A stretch of DNA of 17,068 nucleotides, taken from the NCBI GenBank assembly GCA_024654165.1, contig JANLIP010000012.1, positions 1 to 17,068 of the forward strand. The letters run 5' to 3'. Below the pieces are notes generated by a model. The model was not told the DNA's origin and did no database searches. It saw only the letters and a program-made list of their open reading frames with translations. The translations under genes were made by a program, and so were the position numbers. How positions within the stretch are numbered: position 1 is the stretch's first letter; each line of letters begins with the position of its first letter. This DNA comes from Candidatus Kaiserbacteria bacterium. Lineage in GTDB: Bacteria; Patescibacteriota; Minisyncoccia; Phycocordibacterales; UBA2100. Positions 6,161 to 12,630 of the stretch are shown here, piece by piece.

Positions 6161-7372
6161 ATGTCCCTCTTCACCTACACAGCAGTGGACGCGAGCAACA
6201 ACGAGCAGAAGGGCACCATTGATGCTGTAAATATTGACGTGGCGATTGTCGCTCTCCAGAGGAGAGGGCTCATCATATCCAATATAGAAGGAGCGGAAAA
6301 ATCCAAGCTTTCCTTTAAAAGCAGGCTTCCTTTTTTTGACCGCGTCACCAATAGCGATTTGGTAATATTATCAAGGCAGATTACAACGCTTTTTGAAGCG
6401 CAGGTCTCGGCAATGCGGGCATTTCGGCTTTTGGCTGCAGAGGCTCGCACGGTTACTCTCGCAGAAAAATTAGGTGCGATAGCAGATGAAATACAAAGCG
6501 GAAGCCCAATTTCCACTGCGCTTTCCCGGCAGGGCGGAGTGTTCTCGGAGTTCTATATAAACATGGTGCGCGCCGGAGAGGAGGCGGGAAAATTGGATGA
6601 GACTTTCGCATTTCTCGCTGATTATCTGGACCGCAACTACGAAATCAGCCAAAAAGCCCGCAACGCGCTCATATATCCGGCCTTTGTCATGGCCACTTTT
6701 ATAATCGTCATGATTTTGATGATGACGCTGGTGGTCCCGCACCTTGCAAGCATGCTGGATGAAGTGGGCCAGACAGTTCCCACATACACAAAGGTGGTAA
6801 TCGCCATGAGCACCTTCTTTTCCAAGTACATTCTGCTCATATTGATTATGCTGGTTATAGGCGCGGGAATCCTATTTCGCTATGCCAAAACGGAAGAGGG
6901 GAAGGTGTTTCTCTCGCATGCCCGACTCAAGCTCCCATATCTGGGCACTGTGTACCAGAAGCTTTTCCTTTCCCGCATTGCAGACAACCTTTCCACAATG
7001 CTCAAAAGCGGTATCCAAATACTGCGAGGGATTGAGATTACAGGCACTGTCGTAGGAGATCCTGTGTACGGAGAAATACTTCTTTCCGCTGCCAAAGAAG
7101 TGAAGGGGGGACTCCCGGTTTCCGAGGCTTTTCGCCTTCATCCGGAAATTCCGGGCATTGTCGTTGCAATGATTAAAATCGGCGAGGAGACTGGCAACAT
7201 GGGCAACATCCTGGACACAATGGCCAAATTTTATCGCCGTGAGGTCAACAACGCCATTGATACCCTCGTCGGCTTGATAGAACCGCTCATGATTGTGTTC
7301 CTTGCCCTAGGAGTTGCCTTGCTCCTATCTGCCATTCTCATTCCTATTTACAATATAGCTTCTGGCTTCTAG
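6161..7372 (+). CDS. pilC: PilC, type IV pilus platform protein (GspF family)
   Basis: Polytopic inner-membrane platform on which PilB and PilT act. The 403 residues are standard. A short N-terminal region (SLFTYTAVDASNNEQKGTI) leads into two GspF repeats: one near residues 64-185 beginning LSRQITTLFEAQV, and one near 268-390 beginning FLSRIADNLSTMLKSG. Membrane helices are at about 172-192, about 222-242 and about 373-398. The ATG follows the heptamer element by 4 nt, with no Shine-Dalgarno site. The last four residues (Ala-Ser-Gly-Phe) and the stop codon lie inside a TAGCTTC heptamer array, so the array defines the C-terminus of the protein. Confidence 0.93.
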   Translation: MSLFTYTAVDASNNEQKGTIDAVNIDVAIVALQRRGLIISNIEGAEKSKLSFKSRLPFFDRVTNSDLVILSRQITTLFEAQVSAMRAFRLLAAEARTVTLAEKLGAIADEIQSGSPISTALSRQGGVFSEFYINMVRAGEEAGKLDETFAFLADYLDRNYEISQKARNALIYPAFVMATFIIVMILMMTLVVPHLASMLDEVGQTVPTYTKVVIAMSTFFSKYILLILIMLVIGAGILFRYAKTEEGKVFLSHARLKLPYLGTVYQKLFLSRIADNLSTMLKSGIQILRGIEITGTVVGDPVYGEILLSAAKEVKGGLPVSEAFRLHPEIPGIVVAMIKIGEETGNMGNILDTMAKFYRREVNNAIDTLVGLIEPLMIVFLALGVALLLSAILIPIYNIASGF

Positions 7373-7425
7373 CTTCTAGCTTCTAGCTTCTAGCTTCTAG
7401 CTTCTAGCCCCTAGCCTCTAGAAGC
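7356..7425 (+). repeat. TAGCTTC heptanucleotide array over the pilC stop codon
   Basis: Ten contiguous 7-bp units: TAGCTTC, TGGCTTC, five perfect TAGCTTC (7370-7404), then TAGCCCC, TAGCCTC and TAGAAGC. The last unit is the reverse complement of the core, so the array can close into a hairpin. A shorter run of the same unit (three copies) occurs just before ligA at 13254-13274. Confidence 0.9.
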
Positions 7426-7472
7426 TGTTCTCCACTTATCCCCACACCCCGCTTTATCCCCTTTAAGAAGTG

Positions 7473-7478
7473 TATAAT
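7473..7478 (+). promoter_or_regulatory. -10 box of the pilin gene cluster
   Basis: A perfect TATAAT 36 bp upstream of the first pilin start codon. No convincing -35 hexamer was found at the usual spacing. With the strong ribosome-binding site that follows, it suggests an independent, high-output transcript for the pilins. Confidence 0.5.
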
Positions 7479-7494
7479 GCTAACATTACTCTTT

Positions 7495-7502
7495 AAAGGA
7501 GG
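7495..7502 (+). promoter_or_regulatory. Shine-Dalgarno site of the first pilin
   Basis: AAAGGAGG, 11 nt before the ATG at 7514. It is the only strong anti-16S match seen in front of any gene in this window, which fits the first pilin being the abundantly made major subunit. Confidence 0.7.
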
Positions 7503-7513
7503 ATTCGTTATAT

Positions 7514-8026
7514 ATGAGAAAAAACGCTAGAAACCGCGGACTTGTCTTGAGGGAGTCAAGGGGTTTCACCCTGATAGAGCTCTTGGTGGTCATCGCCATC
7601 ATCGGTATTCTATCCACCGTCGTGCTTGCTTCCTTAAATAGCGCGCGCCAAAAAGGGCGCGATGCTCGCCGATTGGAAGATTTGAAATCCATTGCTAATG
7701 CTATTGCCATTCAGCAGACTGGGGTAAAACCCCTTGCGCTCGCCGGATGTACTGGAGCGGCCTCATTTGTGAGTACTTGTTTTCCGACCGACGGCGGTTT
7801 CGTCAATTTCAAAGACCCGGATGGCTCTGCAACTACGCAAGCTGCAACATGCAGCAACTCCTCCACTTCTCCTTGTAACTATACCGTTCTTTTTGGCGGC
7901 GCTACCACCGAAACCTATAAGATTTGCGCGTACTTGGAGGCGGGAGGCGGTCCTCGGACAAATGCTGGGCCGGTGAGCATAACAGGTGCAACGCAGACTG
8001 TTACAGCTGGTTGCCCAACATCATAA
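7514..8026 (+). CDS. type IV pilin, likely major subunit (PilA-like)
   Basis: Prepilin of 170 residues. A 17-residue basic leader ends in Gly17, followed by the class III signal [17 protein letters not shown]. Predicted PilD cleavage is between Gly17 and Phe18, and the +5 Glu is Glu22. The hydrophobic helix continues into a [17 protein letters not shown] stretch, the usual end of the helical spine. The C-terminal globular part is rich in Gly, Thr and Ser and carries six cysteines. It shares the [16 protein letters not shown] segment with the next gene, so the two are recent paralogs. It has the only clear Shine-Dalgarno site and its own -10 box, which is why it is proposed as the major pilin. 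Confidence 0.92.
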   Translation: MRKNARNRGLVLRESRGFTLIELLVVIAIIGILSTVVLASLNSARQKGRDARRLEDLKSIANAIAIQQTGVKPLALAGCTGAASFVSTCFPTDGGFVNFKDPDGSATTQAATCSNSSTSPCNYTVLFGGATTETYKICAYLEAGGGPRTNAGPVSITGATQTVTAGCPTS

Positions 8027-8078
8027 AGTATTAGTTTGTGATGCGATTACCAATTAATAAGCATAAATCAAGATTTCT

Positions 8079-8585
8079 ATGAAATTTAGAAGTAGGTCAG
8101 GCGAAAGAGGCTTTACTCTTATTGAACTGCTCGTCGTCATCGCGATTATCGGCATTCTCTCCACCGTTGTTCTGACCTCGCTTACCACGGCGCGCAAGAA
8201 AGGGCGTGATGCCCGAAGACTGGAGGACTTGCAACAAATGTCAAATGCAATTGCAATTGCTCACAACGGTAGTTACCCGTCGAATTTCTCTGGCACGGGT
8301 TCTAATTGCACCACAGCTGGCTCAATTGCTGACACTTGCTCAACTCCCGATATGACCGCATTCACAGACCCAAGCGTTAATGCAGGAGATGCTGCGTGTG
8401 CACATCCGCCAACCGCGGTCTGTAACTACGTGGTATCAAAGGCGGCTTATGCTGCCGGTAATCCAACTACTGAAGATTGGCAGATATGCGCCTATCTAGA
8501 GGCGGGTGGAGGCCCTAGAAGTGATGCAGGGCCTGTATATGTATCTTCCGCCACAAATGGGAGTCTGAAGTCCGGATGCCCATGA
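8079..8585 (+). CDS. type IV pilin, paralog of the preceding gene
   Basis: Prepilin of 168 residues with an 11-residue leader (MKFRSRSGERG), predicted cleavage between Gly11 and Phe12, and +5 Glu at residue 16. The N-terminal helix is nearly identical to that of its neighbour, and the C-terminus repeats the [18 protein letters not shown] block and a final Cys-Pro. The middle, surface-exposed region has diverged. There is no Shine-Dalgarno site; the gene starts 52 nt after the previous stop. It could be an alternative major or minor subunit. Confidence 0.9.
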   Translation: MKFRSRSGERGFTLIELLVVIAIIGILSTVVLTSLTTARKKGRDARRLEDLQQMSNAIAIAHNGSYPSNFSGTGSNCTTAGSIADTCSTPDMTAFTDPSVNAGDAACAHPPTAVCNYVVSKAAYAAGNPTTEDWQICAYLEAGGGPRSDAGPVYVSSATNGSLKSGCP

Positions 8586-8637
8586 GTTCTTTATCGTCGG
8601 TTTTTATTAATTATTAATTATTATTTAAGAAAACTAT

Positions 8638-9030
8638 ATGCGCAACAAAGGATTTACATTGGTAGAGCTCCTGGTGGTCATTGCCATCATCGGCATTTTG
8701 TCATCGGTTGTTTTGGCATCTCTAAATAGCGCGCGGGTAAAGAGCCGTATAGCTGCAGCGCAGACGTCGCTTAAGTCTTTCGCTTCTGCGTTGTCTATTT
8801 GTACGAGCGACAGCATTGCAATTACTCCGGATTCAGGCGTAGCGCCGACAGAGGGCGGGGCTGCATGCACCGATGGAGGCACAGCTTACACATGGCCTGC
8901 ATTGCCGACAGTCGGAACGTGGTCTTACACAACAGCATGGACGAGTACGACAGGGACCTCTTTCAGCTTTGTTGCTACGGGCGATGGCAAAACAATCACC
9001 TGCACAGAAAACGGATGCACGACAATCTAG
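8638..9030 (+). CDS. short type IV pilin with minimal leader
   Basis: Prepilin of 130 residues with only a five-residue leader (MRNKG), cleavage between Gly5 and Phe6, and +5 Glu at residue 10. The helix sequence [18 protein letters not shown] matches its neighbours. After the helix it diverges: KSRIAAAQTSLKSFASAL replaces the GRDARR motif, and the globular region is smaller, ending in a two-cysteine hairpin (ITCTENGC). It is preceded by an AT-rich stretch without a Shine-Dalgarno site. Probably a distinct minor subunit. Confidence 0.88.
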   Translation: MRNKGFTLVELLVVIAIIGILSSVVLASLNSARVKSRIAAAQTSLKSFASALSICTSDSIAITPDSGVAPTEGGAACTDGGTAYTWPALPTVGTWSYTTAWTSTTGTSFSFVATGDGKTITCTENGCTTI

Positions 9031-9059
9031 TTTGAGGTCGTGTTTGACATGAGAGTGAT

Positions 9060-9662
9060 ATGAAAAAGTTCAGAAACCGTGACTTTTCCCAGCACCATCC
9101 TCCCAGGGAGGATGGTGCTGGTTTTACGCTCATTGAGCTTCTGGTTGTCATCGCGATTATAGGTATCTTGTCGTCTATTGTGCTGGCCTCTCTTAATACT
9201 GCGCGGCAAAAGAGCCGGGATGCGCGCAGAGTCTCCGATATCAAGCAATTACAGCTTGCTTTGGAGCTCTACTATGATGCGAACGGAACTTATCCGACGG
9301 CCGCGAATTTTTATGGAAATGGGGCAGGGTCTCTCGTAGGAGCTGGCTACATATCTGTCATTCCAAGCGACCCAAGTTCAGCTACAGTATGCAGTACGTC
9401 AGGATTAGTTACAGAGGCGGGTTGTTACAGATATGCTGCGCTAGGTACGGCCACAGCTTGTACAAACTATCATCTCGGCGCCAGCCTTGAGGTTCCTGGA
9501 AATTCTGTATTCTTATCCGATTCAGATGCCCCTTCCTCTGATTCAGTCTGTACATTTGGAGGGAGCGGAGGAACAAACTTCGGTGGCGCGGGTGCCGGCA
9601 ACGATACAGTAAAATGTGAAACAGCCGACAACGGGGTGGGGTGTTTTGACGTGAAGTCGTAA
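9060..9662 (+). CDS. type IV pilin with a palindrome-encoded leader
   Basis: Prepilin of 200 residues, the largest of the four. The 21-residue leader (MKKFRNRDFSQHHPPREDGAG) is predicted to be cut between Gly21 and Phe22, with +5 Glu at residue 26. The helix is followed by KSRDARRVSDIKQLQLALELYYDANGTYPT, a stretch typical of PilA/GspG-like pilins. The C-terminal domain ends Gly-rich with a Cys pair. Eleven leader residues (about 10-20) are encoded by a perfect inverted repeat, so the leader seems to have been lengthened by insertion. Confidence 0.9.
   Translation: MKKFRNRDFSQHHPPREDGAGFTLIELLVVIAIIGILSSIVLASLNTARQKSRDARRVSDIKQLQLALELYYDANGTYPTAANFYGNGAGSLVGAGYISVIPSDPSSATVCSTSGLVTEAGCYRYAALGTATACTNYHLGASLEVPGNSVFLSDSDAPSSDSVCTFGGSGGTNFGGAGAGNDTVKCETADNGVGCFDVKS
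9089..9121 (+). repeat. perfect 16-bp inverted repeat inside the pilin leader
   Basis: CCAGCACCATCCTCCC (9089-9104) and GGGAGGATGGTGCTGG (9106-9121) are exact reverse complements separated by one base. The whole palindrome is read in frame as part of the prepilin leader and would be removed from the mature protein by PilD. Confidence 0.95.
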
Positions 9663-9696
9663 TCATAGTCAATAGGAATTAAGCATTAGGAAAATA

Positions 9697-9729
9697 GCAC
9701 AAAATCCCGCTTAACGCGGGATTTTGTGC
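9697..9729 (+). terminator. intrinsic terminator closing the pilin cluster
   Basis: A perfect 14-bp stem, GCACAAAATCCCGC (9697-9710) with GCGGGATTTTGTGC (9716-9729), and a 5-nt loop TTAAC. Only four consecutive T residues lie in the descending arm, so efficiency is uncertain. It sits 34 bp after the last pilin stop. Confidence 0.7.
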
Positions 9730-9735
9730 GATAAT
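9727..9735 (+). promoter_or_regulatory. extended -10 promoter of pilD abutting the terminator
   Basis: TGCGATAAT: an extended -10 (TGN plus GATAAT) whose TG lies in the last three bases of the terminator stem. The hexamer ends 8 nt before the pilD ATG, so the transcript would start at or very near the start codon and be effectively leaderless. Confidence 0.5.
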
Positions 9736-9743
9736 ACACTCAC

Positions 9744-10592
9744 ATGTTCGCTGTAATTTTCGGATTATTCGGACTCATCATAGGGAGTTTCCTTAATGTG
9801 CTCATATTAAGAGGGGGAGTGCGCTCGCTTGCCGGCAGGAGCTCGTGCATGTCGTGCAAGAAGGAGATTCTTTGGTACGACCTTCTCCCGATTCTCTCGT
9901 GGATGTTTTTAAGAGGGAAGTGCCGTTTCTGCAAAAGCAAAATCAGTGCGCAGTACCTGCTGGTGGAATTAATCACTGCGCTTCTTTTCGCCGTGATTGG
10001 CGCTTCCACGATACCAATTCTATTTAAGTTGTTTGCACTCCCGATTATCGCAATCCTTATTGCAATATCTGTTTATGATTTGCGCCACACAATTATTCCC
10101 GATGCATGGGTTTGGACCTTTAATGCTCTGGCTTTCTCCTCAATTTTCCTCCCGATGCTTTGGTCGGGACCCCGACTTTTCGACGTCGGGGTTTCCGTTC
10201 TCGCCGGAATATCTACGGCACTCCCGCTTTTTCTTTTGTGGCTTGTATCTCGCGGAAGGTGGATGGGGCTTGGAGACGCAAAGCTAGCGCTTGGGATAGG
10301 CTGGCTGCTCGGCCCATTCTATGGAATGATCGCACTTTTCTTTGCGTTTATTATTGGCGCTGCAGTCAGCGTCTTTATTCTTTTACCTTTTCCATACATT
10401 GTTCGGTTTTCCAAAAAAGTGGCCCTACTTCGCCAAGGCTTCGAAGGGCAGGGGATAGCGCGATTGAGCAACGCCTCGCAACGGATTACAATGAAGAGCG
10501 AAGTGCCGTTCGGCCCATTTCTTGTGTCTGCCTGTCTTTTGGTATGGATAACGCAGATGTATGGCATTCCACTTCCGTTTTTATGGCAATAA
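9744..10592 (+). CDS. pilD: PilD, prepilin peptidase and N-methylase
   Basis: Membrane aspartic protease that cuts the Gly-Phe bond in all eight pilin-like proteins of this locus and N-methylates the new N-terminus. The protein has 282 residues. The N-terminal GSFLNVLILR motif is followed by a cytoplasmic loop with two CxxC pairs (Cys35/38 and Cys60/63), as in zinc-binding PilD. Catalytic aspartates are Asp112 in YDLRHTIIPD and Asp178 in GLGDAKL. About seven to eight hydrophobic segments are visible. Residues 141-151 (SGPRLFDVGVS), between membrane segments, are encoded by a GC-rich hairpin related to the ligA element. The minor pilin operon begins 1 nt after the stop. Confidence 0.95.
   Translation: MFAVIFGLFGLIIGSFLNVLILRGGVRSLAGRSSCMSCKKEILWYDLLPILSWMFLRGKCRFCKSKISAQYLLVELITALLFAVIGASTIPILFKLFALPIIAILIAISVYDLRHTIIPDAWVWTFNALAFSSIFLPMLWSGPRLFDVGVSVLAGISTALPLFLLWLVSRGRWMGLGDAKLALGIGWLLGPFYGMIALFFAFIIGAAVSVFILLPFPYIVRFSKKVALLRQGFEGQGIARLSNASQRITMKSEVPFGPFLVSACLLVWITQMYGIPLPFLWQ
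10165..10195 (+). repeat. GC-rich hairpin inside pilD, related to the ligA element
   Basis: CCCCGAC (10170-10176) and GTCGGGG (10185-10191) pair exactly around an 8-nt loop. The stem extends outward by four more pairs, two of them G-U. The 7-bp arms are identical to the first hairpin of the elements at 13200 and 14118. It is read in frame in a loop of PilD. Confidence 0.65.
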
Positions 10593-10593
10593 T

Positions 10594-11289
10594 ATGAGTA
10601 GGCAAAAGGCAAAAGGCAAAAGGCAAAAGGGGCAGGCGTTTTTTTCTATTGCCTATTGCCTATTGCCTATTGCCTGCCGTCATCGCCGCGGCTTCACCCT
10701 GATTGAGCTTGTAGCGGTAATGGCAATTATTATAATCGTGACTTCTGTGACTCTTGCAAACAATTCTCGATTCGGAGGGGCGGTACTCTTGCAAAATCTT
10801 GCATACGATATGGCTCTTTCAATTCGGCAGGCGCAGGTGTATGGCATAGCCGTGCGCGGGTATAGCGCCAATCAATTCAGTGCCGGTTACGGGATGCATT
10901 TCTCAACAAGCGAGTCAGGCGGCAATTTACAATACGAACTTTTTGCGGATAAAGACGGAGACGGGCTATTTACGAGCAGTACTGATCCAGTAATTGACGA
11001 AAACGTGTCTCCGTCGCCGTACCATATCGGCCGCGGTTACTATATATCCGGGCTTAGCGCATTGGATCCTGATGCGTCATCCGAAACATCTGTAGGTACT
11101 ATTGATATAATTTTCAAACGCCCTGAACCCACTGCATGTATCAGTGCGAATGGCATTACCGCGATAGATTCAAAAGGTCTTTGTACGCTTAGCTCGCTCA
11201 AGGAACGCGCGCGGATTACAGTAACTTCTCCGCGCGGAGATAACATGAGTATTGTGGTGGAGGCCACGGGGCAGATATCGGTACAATAG
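10594..11289 (+). CDS. minor pseudopilin, GspH/FimT-like
   Basis: Minor pilin of 231 residues. The start is taken at 10594, 1 nt after the pilD stop, rather than the in-frame ATG at 10561 inside pilD. The leader is unusually long (33 residues, starts MSRQKAKGKRQKG) and is encoded by an inverted heptamer array. Predicted cleavage is between Gly33 and Phe34 in [15 protein letters not shown], with +5 Glu at residue 38. After the helix, LLQNLAYDMALSIRQAQVYGIAVRG is typical of GspH/FimT proteins, and a DKDGDGLF acidic loop follows. It is first in a four-gene set ordered like GspH-J-I-K, which would form the priming tip complex. No Shine-Dalgarno site; coupling to pilD is likely. Confidence 0.88.
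   Translation: MSRQKAKGKRQKGQAFFSIAYCLLPIACRHRRGFTLIELVAVMAIIIIVTSVTLANNSRFGGAVLLQNLAYDMALSIRQAQVYGIAVRGYSANQFSAGYGMHFSTSESGGNLQYELFADKDGDGLFTSSTDPVIDENVSPSPYHIGRGYYISGLSALDPDASSETSVGTIDIIFKRPEPTACISANGITAIDSKGLCTLSSLKERARITVTSPRGDNMSIVVEATGQISVQ
10600..10676 (+). repeat. inverted heptamer array encoding the GspH-like leader
   Basis: Four perfect AGGCAAA units (10600-10627), a GC-rich then T-rich spacer, then three TTGCCTA units and one TTGCCTG (10649-10676). The halves are imperfect reverse complements. The array starts six bases after the A of the start codon and ends before the RRGFTL cleavage motif. Confidence 0.9.
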
Positions 11290-11291
11290 AT

Positions 11292-11978
11292 ATGAACAGG
11301 CAACAGGCAACAGGCAACAGGCAAAAGATGAGAATGCATTTTCCTAATGCCTTCTGCCTTCTGCCTTCTGCCTGTTCCAAGAGAGGCTTCACCCTCGTGG
11401 AAATGATTGTTGCGGTGGCGCTATTTGCTATGGTTATGACCATTTCAGTTGGCGCGCTTTTGTCGCTCACTTCGGCTAATAGAAAAGCACAGGCGCTTCA
11501 AGCGGTCATTAACAATTTAAATGTCGCGATTGACGGCATGGTACGCTCTATCCGCATGGGGACTACCTATCATTGCGGAGGCGGAACTTTTACCCTTACG
11601 CAGGACTGTGCAAACGGCGATCCATCTGCAGATAATCCTAACGGCACAGCCACGTTTGCTTTCAAGCCATTCTGCAACAGTGAACCTTGCGATTCTACTA
11701 ATCGCTGGGTCTATTCTTACGACCCCGTTCAAGAACGTATTTACAAGTCAGTAAATAACGGTCTGACGCCGCTGCCGCTCACTGCACAGGAAGTAAAAAT
11801 AGAAAGCATGAGGTTTTATGTCGTGGGTACAGATCGCGGATGCGGAGTGACGCCGTGCGATACCACGCAGCCCAAAGTTGTTATTACAATCAGCGGGACT
11901 GCCGGGGCGGTAAACGTCAAAACGACAACATCTTTTAACTTGCAAGCCACGGCGGTGCAAAGAGTACTGGATCTATGA
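11292..11978 (+). CDS. minor pseudopilin, GspJ/PilW-like
   Basis: Minor pilin of 228 residues starting 2 nt after the previous stop. The 32-residue leader (MNRQQATGNRQKMRMH then FPNAFCLLPSAC) is encoded by heptamer repeats. Cleavage is predicted between Gly32 and Phe33 in KRGFTLVEMIVAVALFAMV, with +5 Glu at residue 37. The post-helix region (LLSLTSANRKAQALQAVINNLNVAIDGMVRSIRMG) matches the GspJ/PilW pattern. It has an even number of Cys pairs in the globular part (NSEPCDS, DRGCGVTPCD). Its final codons overlap the next start (ATGA). Assignment to GspJ rests on pattern and position. Confidence 0.87.
   Translation: MNRQQATGNRQKMRMHFPNAFCLLPSACSKRGFTLVEMIVAVALFAMVMTISVGALLSLTSANRKAQALQAVINNLNVAIDGMVRSIRMGTTYHCGGGTFTLTQDCANGDPSADNPNGTATFAFKPFCNSEPCDSTNRWVYSYDPVQERIYKSVNNGLTPLPLTAQEVKIESMRFYVVGTDRGCGVTPCDTTQPKVVITISGTAGAVNVKTTTSFNLQATAVQRVLDL
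11298..11374 (+). repeat. inverted heptamer array encoding the GspJ-like leader
   Basis: AGGCAAC x3 and AGGCAAA (11298-11325), then a spacer, then ATGCCTT, CTGCCTT x2 and CTGCCTG (11347-11374). The arrangement is the same as in the other three minor pilins, but the right-arm unit has a different variable base, so the arms have evolved separately from those of its neighbours. Confidence 0.9.
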
Positions 11979-12628
11979 TGAACAGGCAACAGGCAATAGT
12001 AAACAGGCAACAGGAAATTCCTAGTGCCTCCTGCCTAGTGCCTAATGCCTGCCCCAAGCGGGGTTTTACCTTGATTGAAACAATGGTCGCGATAACTCTT
12101 CTCACGGTTGCCATTACCGCTCCTATGACGCTTGCTACGAAGAGCCTGTCAACTGCATATTATGCCCGCGACCAAATTGCCGCCTTTAATCTTGCGCAAG
12201 AAGCTATTGAATCTGTGCGCCATATTCGCGACGGCAATGTGCTTCATAATGCGCTTGGCCTTTCCCCCACGTATAACCTTCTTCGGAGTACCCCCACGGA
12301 TATTCCCACGAATGGGAACGTATTTACTATTGATACGACTAACAATGACTTGATAGCGCTGTGCCCTACTCCTGCGGATCCTGCCTCATGTCCTCCTCTG
12401 AAAGAAACACCAGAGGGGCTTTTTGGATATGTTTCCGGCAACGATACTAAGTTCGTCCGTTCTGTCACGGCAACATTTCTGAAGAATCCAGATGGAAGCG
12501 ACAATACAGACGAGATACACGTTGAAGTTACAGTGACATGGATAAGCGGGTCCTTCTCGCAAAGACGCTTCACAATTTCGGAGAACCTTTTCAGATGGGT
12601 GAATGACGGAAGCGGAAGCACGGGATAA
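11975..12628 (+). CDS. minor pseudopilin, GspI/PilV-like
   Basis: Minor pilin of 217 residues. The start codon overlaps the preceding stop as ATGA (a second ATG follows at 11978). The 30-residue leader (MMNRQQAIVNRQQEIPSAS then CLVPNAC) is heptamer-encoded. Cleavage is predicted between Gly30 and Phe31 in KRGFTLIETMVAITLL, with +5 Glu at residue 35. The spine continues with AFNLAQEAIESVRHIRDGN, a pattern common in GspI/PilV-like proteins. The C-terminal part is beta-rich and ends in a short Gly/Ser tail. The next gene begins 2 nt after its stop. Confidence 0.87.
   Translation: MMNRQQAIVNRQQEIPSASCLVPNACPKRGFTLIETMVAITLLTVAITAPMTLATKSLSTAYYARDQIAAFNLAQEAIESVRHIRDGNVLHNALGLSPTYNLLRSTPTDIPTNGNVFTIDTTNNDLIALCPTPADPASCPPLKETPEGLFGYVSGNDTKFVRSVTATFLKNPDGSDNTDEIHVEVTVTWISGSFSQRRFTISENLFRWVNDGSGSTG
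11984..12050 (+). repeat. degenerate inverted heptamer array encoding the GspI-like leader
   Basis: AGGCAAC, AGGCAAT, a diverged unit, AGGCAAC and AGGAAAT on the left (11984-12018). On the right are AGTGCCT, CCTGCCT, AGTGCCT and AATGCCT (12023-12050). This is the most diverged of the four minor-pilin arrays. Confidence 0.85.
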
Positions 12629-12630
12629 AT

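Noticed and set aside
7356-7425. Tandem repeats that might be a CRISPR array
   Set aside because: The 7-bp units are contiguous without spacers, and no cas gene is present.
7436-7447. DnaA-box-like TTATCCCCACA before the pilin cluster
   Set aside because: It has two extra bases compared with TTATCCACA, occurs once, and has no other origin features around it.
9044-9049. TTGACA before the fourth pilin as a -35 box
   Set aside because: No -10 hexamer lies at 15-19 bp downstream; that position is already inside the coding sequence.
10561-10593. Upstream in-frame ATG for the GspH-like minor pilin
   Set aside because: It would overlap the last 11 codons of pilD and add residues unlike any leader. 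The ATG at 10594 matches the start position of the other three minor pilins relative to their heptamer arrays.
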